6,556 nt of DNA, from assembly GCA_030037185.1 (NCBI GenBank), contig JASHRR010000434.1, positions 1 through 6,556 on the forward strand, in the 5' to 3' direction. Position 1 is the first letter of the stretch. Each line of letters begins with the position of its first letter. The stretch is from Xanthobacteraceae bacterium (GTDB lineage: Bacteria > Pseudomonadota > Alphaproteobacteria > Rhizobiales > Xanthobacteraceae). The position numbers and the translations under genes are program-made. Positions 6,135 to 6,556 of the stretch are shown here, in pieces. The notes beneath the pieces are model-generated. The model was not told the origin of the DNA, did not search any database, and was given only the letters and a program-made list of their open reading frames with translations.

Positions 6135-6556
6135 ACCCATCCAAGCTTGCGCCGTGGATGGCGTTTGTCGCTCGAAGCCGCAGGAGCGTTGCGATCCCAC
6201 GGGGCGCGGGGCTCGCCCGAGGCGCCCGCGGGGTCCTCGCGTTGTCAGCCGCCAACCGGCATTGTTGCGCTTTCGAGGGGGCTGTGCGCGACTGGTGACG
6301 GCGGGTCCAAGCGCGCGCTTTACCCGAGCAGGGTTGGTTCTTCCTCCCCCGCTTTTCCCATCACGGCGTTTTACGCCCGTCCCCTGCAGAGGGTCGGGTG
6401 GCGTTGCCACAAGCTCAAACCGCCAGGGTTCTTACGCATACGCCGCACCGGGATGGCCCAAAGCTGCGCCCTCCCAGAGGTATAAGCGGGAGAGGTAATG
6501 CAGCCGTGCCCATGGGACGCGGGCAGAAAGCCAATCCGGTCCTTGTTTTTGCGCGC
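6135..6556. other. Non-coding, hairpin-rich region after scpB
   Basis: No convincing gene is visible in these 422 nt. Open frames exist on both strands, but they are Arg/Pro/Gly-rich with no recognisable motif, as expected by chance at this base composition. Several short inverted repeats stand out: GGGCGC (6202-6207) with GCGCCC (6222-6227), containing an inner GGG/CCC pair; GGCGT/ACGCC around TTT (6365-6377); CCCT/AGGG (6382-6393); and GTGGC/GCCAC around GTT (6398-6410). The last three follow each other at 4-nt gaps. I see no tRNA, rRNA or clear terminator. tatA, expected here from the gene order of relatives, is absent from the window. It could be a repeat insertion, a decayed gene, an RNA gene or an extended untranslated region. 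Confidence 0.6.
6469..6495. repeat. Degenerate copy of the palindromic repeat
   Basis: CTCCC (6471-6475) pairs with GGGAG (6488-6492), and after one mismatch two more C-G pairs extend the stem; the loop is 12 nt. GCGGGAGAGG (6486-6495) is identical to 5313-5322 in the repeat at the end of scpA. Read on the - strand it begins CCTCTCCCGCTT, the typical left half of the family, while the other half has diverged. The match is short, so relationship is probable rather than proven. Confidence 0.45.

Noticed and set aside
5508..6410. 300-codon - strand frame running from inside scpB into the region after it
   Set aside because: Two thirds is antisense to scpB, and the remainder is Arg/Pro/Gly-rich with no recognised motif. 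I treat it as chance, though a search of the part at 6135-6410 would be cheap.
6115..6498. Two overlapping + strand frames (127 and 112 codons) after scpB
   Set aside because: Neither has a convincing ribosome binding site or motif, one begins inside scpB, and neither resembles TatA. Composition fits non-coding sequence.
6544..6549. T-rich run near the right edge as a terminator
   Set aside because: No hairpin precedes it.
6498..6556. ATG 6498 after GGGAGAGG, open to the right edge (MQPCPWDAGRKPIRSLFLR)
   Set aside because: The purine tract belongs to the degenerate palindrome, and the 19 visible residues match nothing I recognise. Sequence beyond the window would be needed to call a gene.

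Overview
This window carries housekeeping genes from an alphaproteobacterium, most likely one of the Hyphomicrobiales (Rhizobiales). Three things point there: high G+C, with long shadow reading frames on both strands; the gene order argS, SPOR-domain protein, nagZ, scpA, scpB, which from general knowledge is typical of that order; and CCCTCTCCCGCTTGCGGGAGAGGG-type palindromes between genes, which are common in those genomes. I cannot name a genus from the sequence alone.

Layout, all on the + strand: (1) 1-1655, the 3' part of argS, cut by the left edge of the window. (2) 1656-1734, a gap holding a strong hairpin and a purine-rich ribosome binding site. (3) 1735-3390, a large SPOR-domain protein anchored in the inner membrane. 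(4) 3391-3476, a gap with an inverted repeat. (5) 3477-4496, nagZ. (6) 4509-5345, scpA, whose last codons run through a palindromic repeat. (7) 5397-6134, scpB. (8) 6135-6556, about 420 nt with no convincing gene, several short hairpins and a degenerate copy of the palindrome. In many relatives tatA follows scpB; it is not visible here.

The close spacing (79, 86, 12 and 51 nt) and shared direction suggest one operon or a few overlapping transcripts. The genes join protein synthesis (ArgS), peptidoglycan binding at the septum (SPOR), peptidoglycan recycling (NagZ) and chromosome condensation and segregation (ScpA and ScpB, partners of SMC). The theme is growth and division. No phage, transposase, CRISPR, defence or secondary-metabolite gene is visible, and I found no new multi-gene system. 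What deserves a second look is small: the repeat that became the C-terminus of ScpA, the related repeats at other gene boundaries, the ambiguous start of the SPOR protein, a possible short reading frame over the nagZ start, and the structured region after scpB.
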